The notes: generated by a model from the sequence alone, not told the origin. A stretch of DNA of 64,000 bases from Clostridium gasigenes (GCF_900104115.1 NZ_FNJM01000001.1:825374-889373), one strand, 5' to 3'; positions 46,408 through 56,180 are shown, counted from the stretch's first letter. A program made the numbers and translations.

Positions 46408-46445
46408 TTATAACAATAATATATTTTAAAATCTATTATTGTTAT
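46408..46445. promoter_or_regulatory. Inverted repeat over the likely -10 of the patatin gene
   Basis: ATAACAATAATA and TATTATTGTTAT are 12 bp arms around 46410-46443. On the minus strand TATAAT of the left arm could be the -10 box, so the repeat may be an operator. It has no T-run. Confidence 0.4.
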
Positions 46446-46575
46446 ACTGAATGTTTTATTTTATGAATACTTTTTTTAATTTTTTTATAAAAATTTCCCT
46501 TTACTTTGAACCCTAAATGCTTTAATATATGTGATGTTAATAATTAGGTTGTTAATTATTTATACAATCTTTTTA

Positions 46576-46645
46576 TTTAGGCATCATAACATAAATAGTA
46601 AACCAGTATCCTTGATTATTTATTTTACAACGCCTTATTTAAATT
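46576..46645. repeat. Dispersed palindromic element, copy F
   Basis: TTTAGGCATCATAACATAAA on the left and TTATTTATTTTACAACGCC on the right. It lies between the patatin gene and the VanW gene. Confidence 0.7.
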
Positions 46646-46706
46646 TATATTAATAATCAAATTTCATAATAATATATCAAATTATCATTTATAAGGATGT
46701 GACCAT

Positions 46707-48125
46707 ATGGATAACAAAAAATCCTATTCTAGTGAAGAAAATAAACTAAAAGAATCAACTAATCCAAATGACAATAACTCTCTATCTACAGAAGGTTATG
46801 ATAAAGAAACTACACCTATAAATAAAGCCGAAAATTTAGCCAAGCCTAAATCATTTGAAAAAAAAGAAAATTCCATAACTAAATTTAAATATTGGAAATC
46901 TGCTATTATACTTTCTATTATTATTATTCTATCTATTCCAATATTTCTTGGAATTAAAAATAATAATCTTATAAAGAGTTTTTCTAACACGGTTTATCCA
47001 GAATCATATGTTTTGGATAAAGATCTTTCAGGGTTAACTAAAGATACTCTTCATACTACCCTTGAAACTCTCATAGGAGAACTGGGAAACACTAAGATAA
47101 AAGTTAATATTGGTAAAAAGATTTTTGAAACTACTTATAAAGATATTGATGTAACAATTCCATATGATGAATTTGAAAAGAAAATATTTGATTATGGTAA
47201 AGATCAAAGCTTCTTTACCAAAATAAATCTAATAAAAAAACCTGTAAAAAAAGACTATGAATTTGAATTTGCTTACAGTGAAGAAAAATTCAATAACTTC
47301 TTAGCTACTATTGCAGCAGATGTTAATGTAGCCCCTGTAAATTCAACTATTAATATAAATGGTGGCAACATAAGTATTACTGAAAGCAACGGTGGATATG
47401 TTTTAAATTCCGAGGAATTACTAGCTAATTTAAAAGTAGCTATGAAGGATATATCTCATAAGGTTGAGTTAACATTAGATACTACTTTACTACCCGTAGA
47501 AGAATCTATAAAAAAAGAAACACTGCAAGGTGTACAAAGTAGGATTTCTACATTTACAACTACTTACAAAACAGGTCCAAGCAGTGTTAATTTGGAACTT
47601 GCTACTCGTAATATAGATAACATTCTACTTATGCCAGGAGAAAGCTTCTCTTGCGAACAAGGAATTGGACCAACTACACCTGAAAATGGGTTTGTTCTTG
47701 CTAATACCTATGTTGGTGGTCAAATTGTTAAAGGTTATGGTGGTGGTGTTTGTCAAGTGTCTTCTACACTTTATAACACAATGCTCCGTGGTGGAATAAT
47801 TCCATTTGAAAGGCAAAATCATATGATGCCAGTTTCTTATGTTCCTATGGGGCTTGATTCAACTCTTGCTGATGGATTTATTGACTTGAAATTCAAAAAT
47901 GATTATAGCTATCCTATAGTTATAAATTCATCAGCATCAAACGGAAGCTTAACTATTGAATTTTGGTCAAATGATAGTGTACTAAAAGGACTTAGGTATG
48001 AACCAAAAAGTGTTCAAAAAAATAGTTTAAGTGCTGATGCTTATTTATATTCTTACGATGCAAATGGCACTATGGTTTCTGAACAATTTTTAGATACTAG
48101 TACTTATAAACCATTTCCAACTTAA
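46707..48125 (+). CDS. VanW family protein
   Basis: 472 residues. A polar cytoplasmic N-terminus (1-65), one membrane helix (about 69-90), a peptidoglycan-binding-like domain (about 95-270) and a VanW domain with GESFSCEQGIGPTTPENGF, GGQIVKGYGGGVCQVSSTLYN, and RQNHMMPVSYVPMGLDST. VanW proteins occur with vancomycin-type genes and in many clostridia as surface proteins; the activity is unproven. A VanY carboxypeptidase is encoded convergently next door. ATAAGGATG upstream of ATG. Confidence 0.9.
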   Translation: MDNKKSYSSEENKLKESTNPNDNNSLSTEGYDKETTPINKAENLAKPKSFEKKENSITKFKYWKSAIILSIIIILSIPIFLGIKNNNLIKSFSNTVYPESYVLDKDLSGLTKDTLHTTLETLIGELGNTKIKVNIGKKIFETTYKDIDVTIPYDEFEKKIFDYGKDQSFFTKINLIKKPVKKDYEFEFAYSEEKFNNFLATIAADVNVAPVNSTININGGNISITESNGGYVLNSEELLANLKVAMKDISHKVELTLDTTLLPVEESIKKETLQGVQSRISTFTTTYKTGPSSVNLELATRNIDNILLMPGESFSCEQGIGPTTPENGFVLANTYVGGQIVKGYGGGVCQVSSTLYNTMLRGGIIPFERQNHMMPVSYVPMGLDSTLADGFIDLKFKNDYSYPIVINSSASNGSLTIEFWSNDSVLKGLRYEPKSVQKNSLSADAYLYSYDANGTMVSEQFLDTSTYKPFPT

Positions 48126-48137
48126 TAATAGCAAATT

Positions 48138-48176
48138 AAAAAGCAGTAATGATATTTTTCATTACTGCTTTTTTTG
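48138..48176 (+). terminator. Terminator after the VanW gene
   Basis: AAAAAGCAGTAATGA stem with TCATTACTGCTTTTT and a T-run. Confidence 0.88.
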
Positions 48177-48188
48177 TAATTAAGACAG

Positions 48189-48256
48189 TTTAAGGCACCA
48201 TAAAATAAATAACAGACTATCACATTAGTCTATTATTTATTTTACACTGCCTTATA
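48189..48256. repeat. Dispersed palindromic element, copy G (best preserved)
   Basis: AAGGCACCATAAAATAAAT...AACAGACTA pairs with TAGTCTATT...ATTTATTTTACACTGCCTT with few mismatches. It serves as the reference for the family. Confidence 0.85.
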
Positions 48257-48266
48257 TATCCTATTT

Positions 48267-48959
48267 CTAATATTCTTCAAATGCTATATTTCTATTATAA
48301 ATTTCTGTAGCTACGCTAATTCCAACATATCTAATATGCCACGCTTCGTATTTATATCCAGTTATATCTTCTTTCCCTTTAGGATATCTCACAATAAATC
48401 CATATAGATGAGCATTCTCCCTTACCCATTCTACTTCTGTGCCAGTTTTTATTAAATTACCACTTTCATCTCCTAAATCTATAGCCAGACCCATTTGATG
48501 CTCACTTCTCCCTGGAATAGCTACATAGTTATTAGTATATTCTTGTCCGTTATTAGCTATATTTATATCATAAATATTCTGTTGTAATTGATAAGACCTA
48601 TATCCAGAAATCCCATATAAGGCTATTCCATCTTTTAAAGCACCATCAACAAGCTTTTCTACAGCCTTTGCTCCTTCATATTCCATATGCATTTCTTCAT
48701 CAGATGATGCTCCTGAAAAAGGTATATTTACTTTTTCTAAATTAGCAGGAACAAAACTTTCATCTAACCAGTGCTTATCATTTACCATCATAAGCATTGG
48801 GTTATATTCTACGTTACTTTCTCCCTTTTCAATATCCTCACTTGGTTCATTTGAGTTATCTATATTTTCAACATTATTTTTATTATTCGTACACCCATTA
48901 AAAGTAAGTAGAGTTATACATCCTACAACTAATAATTGTAATAACTTATTTTTTTTCAT
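48267..48959 (-). CDS. D-alanyl-D-alanine carboxypeptidase (VanY family)
   Basis: About 230 residues from the ATG at 48959 behind GGAGGATT. Lipoprotein signal with lipobox FNGC, a Glu/Asn/Ser linker and an M15B peptidase domain: GYRSYQLQQ, SEHQMGLAIDLGD (zinc His and Asp) and EAWHIRYVG (Glu base and zinc His). It trims D-Ala from peptidoglycan stem peptides at the outer face of the membrane. Confidence 0.92.
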   Translation of the reverse strand: MKKNKLLQLLVVGCITLLTFNGCTNNKNNVENIDNSNEPSEDIEKGESNVEYNPMLMMVNDKHWLDESFVPANLEKVNIPFSGASSDEEMHMEYEGAKAVEKLVDGALKDGIALYGISGYRSYQLQQNIYDINIANNGQEYTNNYVAIPGRSEHQMGLAIDLGDESGNLIKTGTEVEWVRENAHLYGFIVRYPKGKEDITGYKYEAWHIRYVGISVATEIYNRNIAFEEY

Positions 48960-49003
48960 AAAATAATCCTCCAAGATATATTATCTTTTTTAATATTATT
49001 ATT

Positions 49004-49366
49004 TTACGCTATTCCTCTAATCACTAAATTAGCTGTTGCAATATTTGTTGCTACAGGTATTTTATAAACATCACATAACCTAAGTAATGCACTTATATCC
49101 GGTTCATGTGGCTGTGATGTTAGTGGATCCCTAAAAAATATAACCATATCAATATCATGAGATGCTATCATTGCGCCTATTTGTTGGTCACCACCAAGGG
49201 GACCACTTTTATATCTGTATATATCTAACTTTGTATTTTCCATAATCCTTGTCCCAGTTGTCCCAGTAGCAACCAACTTCACTTTTGATAAAATATTTTC
49301 ATTTTCTTTAGCAAAATTAATCATTTCTTCTTTTTTCTTATCATGTGCTATTAATGCAACCTTCAT
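49004..49366 (-). CDS. mgsA: Methylglyoxal synthase
   Basis: About 120 residues from the ATG at 49366; an upstream GTG overlaps the AAGGAGTG site. Motifs: [28 protein letters not shown] (phosphate binding), [14 protein letters not shown] and [15 protein letters not shown] with the catalytic Asp. It turns dihydroxyacetone phosphate into methylglyoxal, bypassing lower glycolysis when phosphate is short. It ends 40 bases before the VanY-type gene. Confidence 0.96.
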   Translation of the reverse strand: MKVALIAHDKKKEEMINFAKENENILSKVKLVATGTTGTRIMENTKLDIYRYKSGPLGGDQQIGAMIASHDIDMVIFFRDPLTSQPHEPDISALLRLCDVYKIPVATNIATANLVIRGIA

Positions 49367-49400
49367 ATTTGACACTCCTTAAAATACTATATTTCACTTA

Positions 49401-49468
49401 TTTTAGGCACTTTCAAAAAATAATACATTAATAACTTTGTATATTTTTTTTAAAAGTTCCTTATATTA
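49401..49468. repeat. Dispersed palindromic element, copy H
   Basis: TTTAGGCACTTTCAAAAAATAA on the left and TATTTTTTTTAAAAGTTCC on the right, between mgsA and the SEDS gene. It reaches the stop codon of the SEDS gene. Confidence 0.65.
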
Positions 49469-50584
49469 AATTTTTATTTCTTTTGCTTGTCTTGATATAT
49501 TTAAAAGAACTCCCATTGCTGCTAAATTAAAAACCATAGACGTACCCCCATAACTTATAAAGGGAAGTGGAACGCCGGTTACGGGCATTGATCCTGTAAC
49601 AACTGCAATATTTATCATAGCTTGTACTGCTATTATTGATATTATTCCAGTAGCTAACATAAATCCATAATTATCTTTAGCCCTTATAGCAACTGATATA
49701 CCTCTAAGTATTAAAAACAGAAATAATCCCATTACTAATATGCAACCAATAAGTCCGAGTTCTTCTCCTATTATGGCGAAGATAAAGTCATTATATGGTT
49801 CTGGCATATATAGCGCCTTTTGAGTTGACTGTCCAAGCCCAACTCCGGTTATCCCCCCAGATCCTAAAGCATAAAAAGATTGAATAAGTTGAAAGTTTCT
49901 GTCACCTGCATCAGCCCATGGGTCTAAGAAACCTAAAAATCTCTCCATACGATATTCACTAGTAAATATAAGTGCCATTCCCGATGCAATACCCAAAGGT
50001 ATTAAACATGCTATTTGTTTTATATTTGCACCCCCAACTAAAATCATAATAAAGGTTACTATCATTATAATAGAAGCTATGCTTAAATTATTTTCTAATA
50101 ATATTAATCCAGCGAATATAGCTGCTATAAATAGATACAAAATAGTCCCATTAAAAAAACCATCCATTTTTTTCTTTCTATTGTCAATGCTCATAGCCAT
50201 AAACATTACTACTACATATTTAGCTAGCTCTGAAGGTTGAAAAGAAAAAGCCCCAATATAAATCCATCTTGTTGCCCCGTTCATAGGTTTTGAAAACAAA
50301 ACTGCTACTAAACAACCTATTGTAACTATAGCTGCTAAAAGGGTCATTTTCTTATATATATGGTAATCTATAGACATTGTAAATATCATTACAATAATAC
50401 CAACTATAGTCCATATCAACTCTTTCTTTAAAAAGAATTCCGTACTTTTTTCTTGTACATGTAATGCATAATAAGCGCTTGATGAGTAAACCATAACTAT
50501 ACCTATACATACAATAAGAATTATAGTGCAAAATATTTGAAAATCTATCTTTCCTGCTTTCTTTTTTATACTGTTTAATTTCAT
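49466..50584 (-). CDS. ftsW: SEDS-family peptidoglycan polymerase (FtsW/SpoVE-like)
   Basis: 372 residues with ten membrane helices. Motifs: MNGATRWIYIGAFSFQPSELAKYVVVMF, the AGDRNFQLIQSFYALGSGGITGVGLGQS region, YNDFIFAIIGEELG and PVTGVPLPFISYGGTS. It polymerises glycan strands from lipid II with a class B PBP. The PBP is encoded just upstream, so the pair probably acts in division or, in SpoVE/SpoVD fashion, in the spore cortex. Confidence 0.93.
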   Translation of the reverse strand: MKLNSIKKKAGKIDFQIFCTIILIVCIGIVMVYSSSAYYALHVQEKSTEFFLKKELIWTIVGIIVMIFTMSIDYHIYKKMTLLAAIVTIGCLVAVLFSKPMNGATRWIYIGAFSFQPSELAKYVVVMFMAMSIDNRKKKMDGFFNGTILYLFIAAIFAGLILLENNLSIASIIMIVTFIMILVGGANIKQIACLIPLGIASGMALIFTSEYRMERFLGFLDPWADAGDRNFQLIQSFYALGSGGITGVGLGQSTQKALYMPEPYNDFIFAIIGEELGLIGCILVMGLFLFLILRGISVAIRAKDNYGFMLATGIISIIAVQAMINIAVVTGSMPVTGVPLPFISYGGTSMVFNLAAMGVLLNISRQAKEIKI

Positions 50585-50614
50585 AAATATTACTCCTATT
50601 CCACAAAAATTAAT

Positions 50615-52819
50615 TTATTCTAATTCAAGTTGTACCTTAGTTCCTTTTTCAATAATCTTACCTTTTTCAATATTTTGTTTAGTTACTAAACCAGTTCCAG
50701 CAGCATTATAAGTAACTCCAATTTTATTTAATGATTCATCTACTTTTTCTAATGAGTATCCTATCAAATCTGGCATAACAATTTTATTTTCTATAGCTTC
50801 TTTATCTCCAGAATATATATTTATTTTAGAATTTTCTTGCATGGCAGTTCCTGGATCTGGATTCATTTTAACTACAATAGAATCTTTACCTTCTAAAGTA
50901 ACTTGTAATTTATTATCCTTAAGTATTTGTTTTGCATCCTTAACAGATTTCCCTCTTACATCCGGAACTATTATATTATTAACATTCTTTGTAGTTTGTT
51001 TATATAGAGGTGAATCTATATAAACACGAATTTTTTGGAAAAATTCTTTAACAATAGAATTTGTTACTTGTCCCCCATAATACTTTGCAGGGTTTGGCTC
51101 ATCCACCTTTATATATATAGTTATTTGAGGATTATCTACAGGATACATAGCTAATACAGATGCAATATATTTATCTTTTGCATATCCACCATTAACTGTA
51201 TCAGCTTTTTCCGCGGTACCCGTTTTAGCCCCTATTCTATATTCTTTTCCCATAAATGATCCAACTGGTCCGCCTTGATTAATTGTTCTTTCTAAATAAT
51301 CTCTTAAGACACCAGTATTAGCTTCAGACATTACACCCTTGTTTATTGTAGGTTTAAATGTATCATCTATTATTCTTGTTCCATTTTCATCAACATGAGC
51401 TATTTCCTTCATAACATGAGGTTGTATTAAATCCCCACCATTAGCAATAGCATTAAACCCAGTAATTAGCTGAATAGCTGTAGTGGTGTTTGTTTGCCCA
51501 AAAGCTATGGTTGCAAGATCCATTTCACTAATATTTTCTGGTTTCTTTAGTATACCTTCAGATTCTCCAGGTAAATCTATATTTGTAGCTTGTCCAAATC
51601 CATACTTACGCATGTATTCATCTAACTTTTCTTTACCAAGTTTAGCTCCTACTTGCATAAACCCTACATTACAAGAATTTTGAAGTATTTGAGGAAGAGT
51701 TTGTGTTCCATGACCGCTTAAGTTCCAACATTTAACTAATGTAGACCCAAACATTGTACCTCCATTACAAGTAAAAGTATCATTTTCACTTACTACACCT
51801 TCTTCTATAGCAGCCATCATACTAAAATTTTTAAAAGTAGAACCAGGTTCAAAAGCATCACTTACTAAGCTATCTTTAAACATATTTTGAAGTTTTTCAG
51901 TATCATTTTCGCCAGGAAAGGCCTGATATTCATTAAATGTATTGTTAGGATTAAAATCTGGTTTATTTGTCATAGCTAAAATTTCACCATTGTTTGGATT
52001 TGAAACAATAATAGAAACTCCTTTAGCTATATTCTCAGTCATAGCCTTTTCTGCTAACTCTTCTATTATATACTGAATGTTTTCATCAATTGTTAATGTT
52101 ACATCCTTTCCAGGAATTGGAGGTGTGACTATTTTTGAGTCACCTGGTAACTGTGTTGATGCTCCATCAACCTGAGAAATTCTTACTCCTGATATTCCTG
52201 CTAAATATTTATCGTATTGTAATTCAATTCCATTTAAGCCCTTATTATCTAAATTAACGCTACCTAGTGCATGCGCTAAATAATTATTACTCGGATATAA
52301 TCGCTTAGTATCCCCTGAAATAATAACACCATATATTTTAAGTGCTTCAACTTTATCTGCCTGACTTTTTTCTATTCCTCTAACCAAAATTGTTGAAGAA
52401 GCCTCTTTGCCATCTTCATTCTTTGTTTCGAGTTTTTTAAGAACAGTATCAAAATCCATTTCTAAAGCATCTGCTAAAGATTTAGATATGTCTTTAATTG
52501 TAAAATTATTATCAGATATATATTCTCGTATTGAATCTAAATCTAAATCTATTCTATATACACTTATTGTTGATGCTAAAGTAGCACCATTCCTCGCTAA
52601 AATATCTCCTCTTTCTGCTAGAACTATATATTGAGCTTCTCTCTGTGCTTTTGCCATTTTAGAATATTCCCCATTTTTGTATATCATTATATAAAGTAAT
52701 CTTATTGTTAAAAAAACAAATACTACACATATACAACTACTAACAAACAAAAGTCTATTAGATGACTTCATCCTACTTATACCTTTTTCTTTTACAAATT
52801 TCTTGTTTTTAAAATTCAT
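50615..52819 (-). CDS. Class B penicillin-binding protein with PASTA domains (SpoVD/FtsI-like)
   Basis: 734 residues. One N-terminal membrane helix (about 21-43), a dimerisation domain, a transpeptidase domain with GSTFKNF (catalytic Ser, SxxK), SCN and KTGT motifs, and two C-terminal PASTA domains (VPDVRGKSVKDAKQIL and MPDLIGYSLEKVDESL). GGTGGAGAG precedes the ATG. PASTA-bearing class B PBPs with an adjacent SEDS gene are typical of SpoVD or PBP2X; which role applies is not decided here. Confidence 0.94.
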   Translation of the reverse strand: MNFKNKKFVKEKGISRMKSSNRLLFVSSCICVVFVFLTIRLLYIMIYKNGEYSKMAKAQREAQYIVLAERGDILARNGATLASTISVYRIDLDLDSIREYISDNNFTIKDISKSLADALEMDFDTVLKKLETKNEDGKEASSTILVRGIEKSQADKVEALKIYGVIISGDTKRLYPSNNYLAHALGSVNLDNKGLNGIELQYDKYLAGISGVRISQVDGASTQLPGDSKIVTPPIPGKDVTLTIDENIQYIIEELAEKAMTENIAKGVSIIVSNPNNGEILAMTNKPDFNPNNTFNEYQAFPGENDTEKLQNMFKDSLVSDAFEPGSTFKNFSMMAAIEEGVVSENDTFTCNGGTMFGSTLVKCWNLSGHGTQTLPQILQNSCNVGFMQVGAKLGKEKLDEYMRKYGFGQATNIDLPGESEGILKKPENISEMDLATIAFGQTNTTTAIQLITGFNAIANGGDLIQPHVMKEIAHVDENGTRIIDDTFKPTINKGVMSEANTGVLRDYLERTINQGGPVGSFMGKEYRIGAKTGTAEKADTVNGGYAKDKYIASVLAMYPVDNPQITIYIKVDEPNPAKYYGGQVTNSIVKEFFQKIRVYIDSPLYKQTTKNVNNIIVPDVRGKSVKDAKQILKDNKLQVTLEGKDSIVVKMNPDPGTAMQENSKINIYSGDKEAIENKIVMPDLIGYSLEKVDESLNKIGVTYNAAGTGLVTKQNIEKGKIIEKGTKVQLELE

Positions 52820-52943
52820 TTTACACTCTCCACCTTAGACCTATAATATATTTATAAATATATTATACATTTTTCTGATTGCTTTTACAATTTCATCTTT
52901 AATTATATATATATAAACTTCTTTTTTTTATTTCTTTATAAAC

Positions 52944-52990
52944 AAAAAAGGACTAGCTTCTAAAATAATTTCAAAAGCTAATCCCTTTTC
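52944..52990 (-). terminator. Terminator of the dicarboxylate symporter gene
   Basis: Minus strand: GGGATTAGCTTTTGAAA and its near-complement ending GAAGCTAGTCC followed by TTTTTTG; one or two mismatches. Confidence 0.78.
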
Positions 52991-52998
52991 GTTATACT

Positions 52999-54210
52999 TT
53001 ATGCAGTTTCAATTACTCTATCTTCATCATCTTCTTCTATTTCTACATCTTTTTTTCTATTCATAATATAATCTACAATAATTGCAAGGGCTCCATCTCC
53101 AGTTACATTAGTTGCAGTTCCAAAACTATCTTGAGCTGCATGTAATGCAATCATAATTGGCTTTTCTAGTCCACCAAAACCTAGCATAGATTCTAATAAC
53201 CCAAGTGCAGACATTACTCCTCCCCCTGGAATTCCTGGAGCTGCTATCATTGTAACTCCTAGCATTAATATAAATGGCATCATTATTGAGAAAGTTGGTA
53301 CTCGTCCATTCATATACATAACTCCCATTGATGTTAATACTAAAGTAATAGTATCTCCAGCTAAATGTATAGTAGCTGCTAGTGGCACTACAAAATCAGT
53401 TATCTCCTCACTAACACCATTACGTCTAACAGCTTCTCTTGTTATTGGAATAGTCGCTGCTGATGATTGTGTTCCTAATGCAGTTAAGTATGCAGGTACC
53501 ATATTTTTTAATAACTTAAAGGGATTTTCCTTTTTCAATGTTCCAGCTATTAAATATTGAACTAGAATATACAAAGCTTGTACTGAGAATAAAATTGCAT
53601 ACACTACTCCAAAAGATTTTAATGTTGTAAATATTTCACCACTAAAGCTTAATTTTGCAAAAATACATCCTATATAGATAGGTACTATTGGTATTAACAC
53701 ATTAGATATAACCATCATAACTATTTTATTAAATTCTTCTGTTACTTCTAAAAACACACTATTTTTAATCTTTGATAATCCTATACCTAGTACAAATGCA
53801 AATACTAAAGCCGACATTACTCCAATTATTGGAGGCATTTCTACTGTGAAGTATGGTTTAATACTTCCTCCACTTTCTTGCATTAATATACTTCCATTAA
53901 TAAACTTAGGCAATAATACTGATCCAATCATAAATGAAGCTAACCCCGCTACAATAGTTGAAACATAAGCTATTATTGTTGTTACTAAAAGTGCTTTCCC
54001 TGATCCGCCTCTTAAAGACGCTATTCCTGGAACAATAAATCCTATAATTATTAATGGAACCATAAACGATAAAAAGTTTCCAAACAATTCTGAAAATGTC
54101 CCTAAAATTCTTATTGGATAATCAATTCCTATACTTTTACACCAAAGGCCTAAAAGTATTCCTATTACTAGTGCAATAAGTATTCTGCCTATTAATGATA
54201 TTTTTTTCAT
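52999..54210 (-). CDS. Dicarboxylate/amino acid:cation symporter (DctA/GltP family)
   Basis: 403 residues. Eight helices plus two hairpins of the SLC1 fold: FLSFMVPLIIIGFIVPGIA, the serine-rich motif ALGTQSSAATIPITREAV in hairpin 1, and the substrate-binding helices AGDTITLVLTSMGVMYMNGRVP and GGVMSALGLLESMLGF. It takes up a dicarboxylate or a neutral/acidic amino acid with sodium or protons. The C-terminus is charged (RKKDVEIEEDDEDRVIETA). Single gene. Confidence 0.9.
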   Translation of the reverse strand: MKKISLIGRILIALVIGILLGLWCKSIGIDYPIRILGTFSELFGNFLSFMVPLIIIGFIVPGIASLRGGSGKALLVTTIIAYVSTIVAGLASFMIGSVLLPKFINGSILMQESGGSIKPYFTVEMPPIIGVMSALVFAFVLGIGLSKIKNSVFLEVTEEFNKIVMMVISNVLIPIVPIYIGCIFAKLSFSGEIFTTLKSFGVVYAILFSVQALYILVQYLIAGTLKKENPFKLLKNMVPAYLTALGTQSSAATIPITREAVRRNGVSEEITDFVVPLAATIHLAGDTITLVLTSMGVMYMNGRVPTFSIMMPFILMLGVTMIAAPGIPGGGVMSALGLLESMLGFGGLEKPIMIALHAAQDSFGTATNVTGDGALAIIVDYIMNRKKDVEIEEDDEDRVIETA

Positions 54211-54348
54211 TATAACCGCCCCTTTTTCTTCTCTTTTGTATCTCTTGCGAATACATTTGTATTCTCTTTAAATACACTTTACATTCTTAATTCAATTTTG
54301 TCAAATATTTTTTTATATTTTCACTTTATTCTATTGAAATTAAAAAAA

Positions 54349-54411
54349 ATCACCCCCGGGGTGTAAATATTTACTTTTACAGTAAATATTATACCCCAGG
54401 GGTGATAATTA
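54349..54411 (-). terminator. Terminator of the DEAD-box helicase gene
   Basis: Long imperfect stem 54349-54406 with a GC-rich base (CACCCC/GGGGTG) followed on the minus strand by TTTTTTTTAATTT. Confidence 0.85.
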
Positions 54412-54415
54412 TTAT

Positions 54416-55822
54416 TTAATTTCTTTTTCTACTATTAAATCCATTATTTCTAGTTTTCTTAGATGAATCCTCATTTGCGAAATCATCCTTTGAAGAGGAG
54501 CTTCTACTTGAGCCATTCTTATTTGAAGTATTTCTACTTGAACCATCTCTATTTGAAGAACTTCTACTTGAAGCACTTCTATTTGAATCGCTTCTTGATG
54601 AATTAGATCTAGACGATCCAGATCTAGCTGAAATTCTTGCATTCTTTTTAGCTGTTTCTTGCTTTTCAAATGCTGCTTCATCTGCAGTTATTGGATATAT
54701 GTGTCCTCCTATTACAGGAACTTTCTTTGCTGTAAGTTTTTCGATATACCTAAGTAATTCTTTTTCTTCTTCACAACAAAATGAAAGTGCAACTCCCTCA
54801 AGTCCCGCTCTTCCAGTACGTCCAATTCTATGAACATAAGTTTCTGGAACCTCTGGTAAGTCAAAATTAATTACATGTGATAATTCATCTACATCAATAC
54901 CTCTTGCTGCAATATCTGTAGCTACAAGTACTCTAATTTTTCCTTCTTTAAAGTTTTTCAAGGCAAGTTGACGTGCATTTTGCGACTTATCACCATGAAT
55001 AGCTTGAGCCTCTATTCCTGCGTTCTCAAGTTCTTTTGTTATTACATTTGCTCCACGCTTTGTTCTTGAAAACACTAAAACAGATGCAATAGATTCATCT
55101 TTAAGAATATCTACAAGTAGAGATTTCTTATTTTTTCTACTAACAAAGTATATTCCTTGTGAAATTCTATCTACAGTAGATGAAACTGGTGCAACTTCTA
55201 CCTTTACAGGATTTCTCAAAATAGAATCTACTAGTTTTGAAACTTCATTTGGCATAGTTGCAGAGAATAGCATATTTTGTCTAACTTTTGGAAGTCTTGC
55301 TATTATCTTTTTAACATCATTAATCATACCCATATCAAGCATACGATCTGCTTCATCAAGAATAAAATATTTTACATTTTGTAAATCAATAAATTTTTGG
55401 TTAATTAAATCAATTAGTCTTCCTGGTGTTGCAATTAATACATCCACACCTTGTTTAAGAGCCCTCGTTTGAGGATTTTGTGGTACTCCACCAAAAATAA
55501 CTAAATTTTTAATATTTAAATGCTTTCCGTAAGCAGTAAAACTTTCTTCTATTTGAATAGCTAATTCTCTAGTCGGTGCTAGTATTAATGCCTTAATTTG
55601 TTTTGGACCTTTTTCAGCCTCTTCACTAGTAAAAATATTTTGTAATACTGGAATAGCAAAAGCTGCTGTTTTACCAGTACCGGTTTGTGCACAGCCAAGG
55701 ATATCTTTTCCATTTATTAAATGTGGAATAGATTTTTCCTGTATTGGCGTAGGTTTTGTATATCCCTCTTCTTTTAAAGCCTTTAAAATAGGCTCAATTA
55801 TATTTAGATTCTCAAATAACAT
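54416..55822 (-). CDS. DEAD-box RNA helicase (CshA/RhlE type) with Ser-Arg-rich tail
   Basis: 468 residues. Q motif FENLNIIEPILKALKEEGYTKPTPIQ, Walker A AQTGTGKTAA, PTRELAIQ, VLIATPGRL, LDEADRMLDMGM, LFSATMP, ATDIAARGIDV and HRIGRTGRAG. After about residue 395 there is a tail of repeated Ser-Arg/Asn units (SRSNSSRSDSNR...), encoded by imperfect DNA repeats, then a Lys/Arg-rich end. Such tails bind RNA. The 360-base upstream gap holds interlocked stems, so expression may be temperature- or structure-controlled as for other cold-shock helicases. Confidence 0.93.
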   Translation of the reverse strand: MLFENLNIIEPILKALKEEGYTKPTPIQEKSIPHLINGKDILGCAQTGTGKTAAFAIPVLQNIFTSEEAEKGPKQIKALILAPTRELAIQIEESFTAYGKHLNIKNLVIFGGVPQNPQTRALKQGVDVLIATPGRLIDLINQKFIDLQNVKYFILDEADRMLDMGMINDVKKIIARLPKVRQNMLFSATMPNEVSKLVDSILRNPVKVEVAPVSSTVDRISQGIYFVSRKNKKSLLVDILKDESIASVLVFSRTKRGANVITKELENAGIEAQAIHGDKSQNARQLALKNFKEGKIRVLVATDIAARGIDVDELSHVINFDLPEVPETYVHRIGRTGRAGLEGVALSFCCEEEKELLRYIEKLTAKKVPVIGGHIYPITADEAAFEKQETAKKNARISARSGSSRSNSSRSDSNRSASSRSSSNRDGSSRNTSNKNGSSRSSSSKDDFANEDSSKKTRNNGFNSRKRN

Positions 55823-55990
55823 TTTTTTCTCCTTCGAAAGTGGTCATTATAAATTTTAAATATCTTAAATCAACTATATACTTATATACAATTTTTATTC
55901 AAATTTGTATATAATGAATTCCGTTATTATTTTATTATATCTAACTGTCCACATTTTTTTATTTACTTAAAATTAATAAGCATTCTTTAT

Positions 55991-56099
55991 AACTTATCTA
56001 ATTTGTACTATTTAGATAAGTTTCTCTTTTTCTATTTTGTGAGAATAATAGAAAAAGAGACTCTCACAAAATATGTTAAGTTACGAAACTAAACATATT
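55991..56099. promoter_or_regulatory. Interlocked stems upstream of the DEAD-box helicase gene
   Basis: Four inverted repeats: 55991-56001 with 56012-56022 (11 bp); 56023-56036 with 56047-56060 (14 bp); 56033-56044 with 56062-56073 (12 bp); 56070-56077 with 56092-56099 (8 bp). The second and third cross, so they either form a pseudoknot or exclude each other, and the third and fourth also compete. If transcribed leftward this lies in the 5' leader of the helicase. The flanking bases 55823-55990 and 56100-56180 show no gene. Confidence 0.65.
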
Positions 56100-56180
56100 A
56101 CGAATGTCTCTTCCAATCATTATACAGGATTTTTAGAAAAATAGCATTAATTTTTATTAAATAATATTTAATTTAATCTA

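Noticed and set aside
54412..54681. Minus-strand open frame inside the end of the DEAD-box helicase gene
   Set aside because: Produced by reading the Ser/Arg repeat DNA in another frame; repetitive Gln/Leu/Ile product without ribosome binding site.
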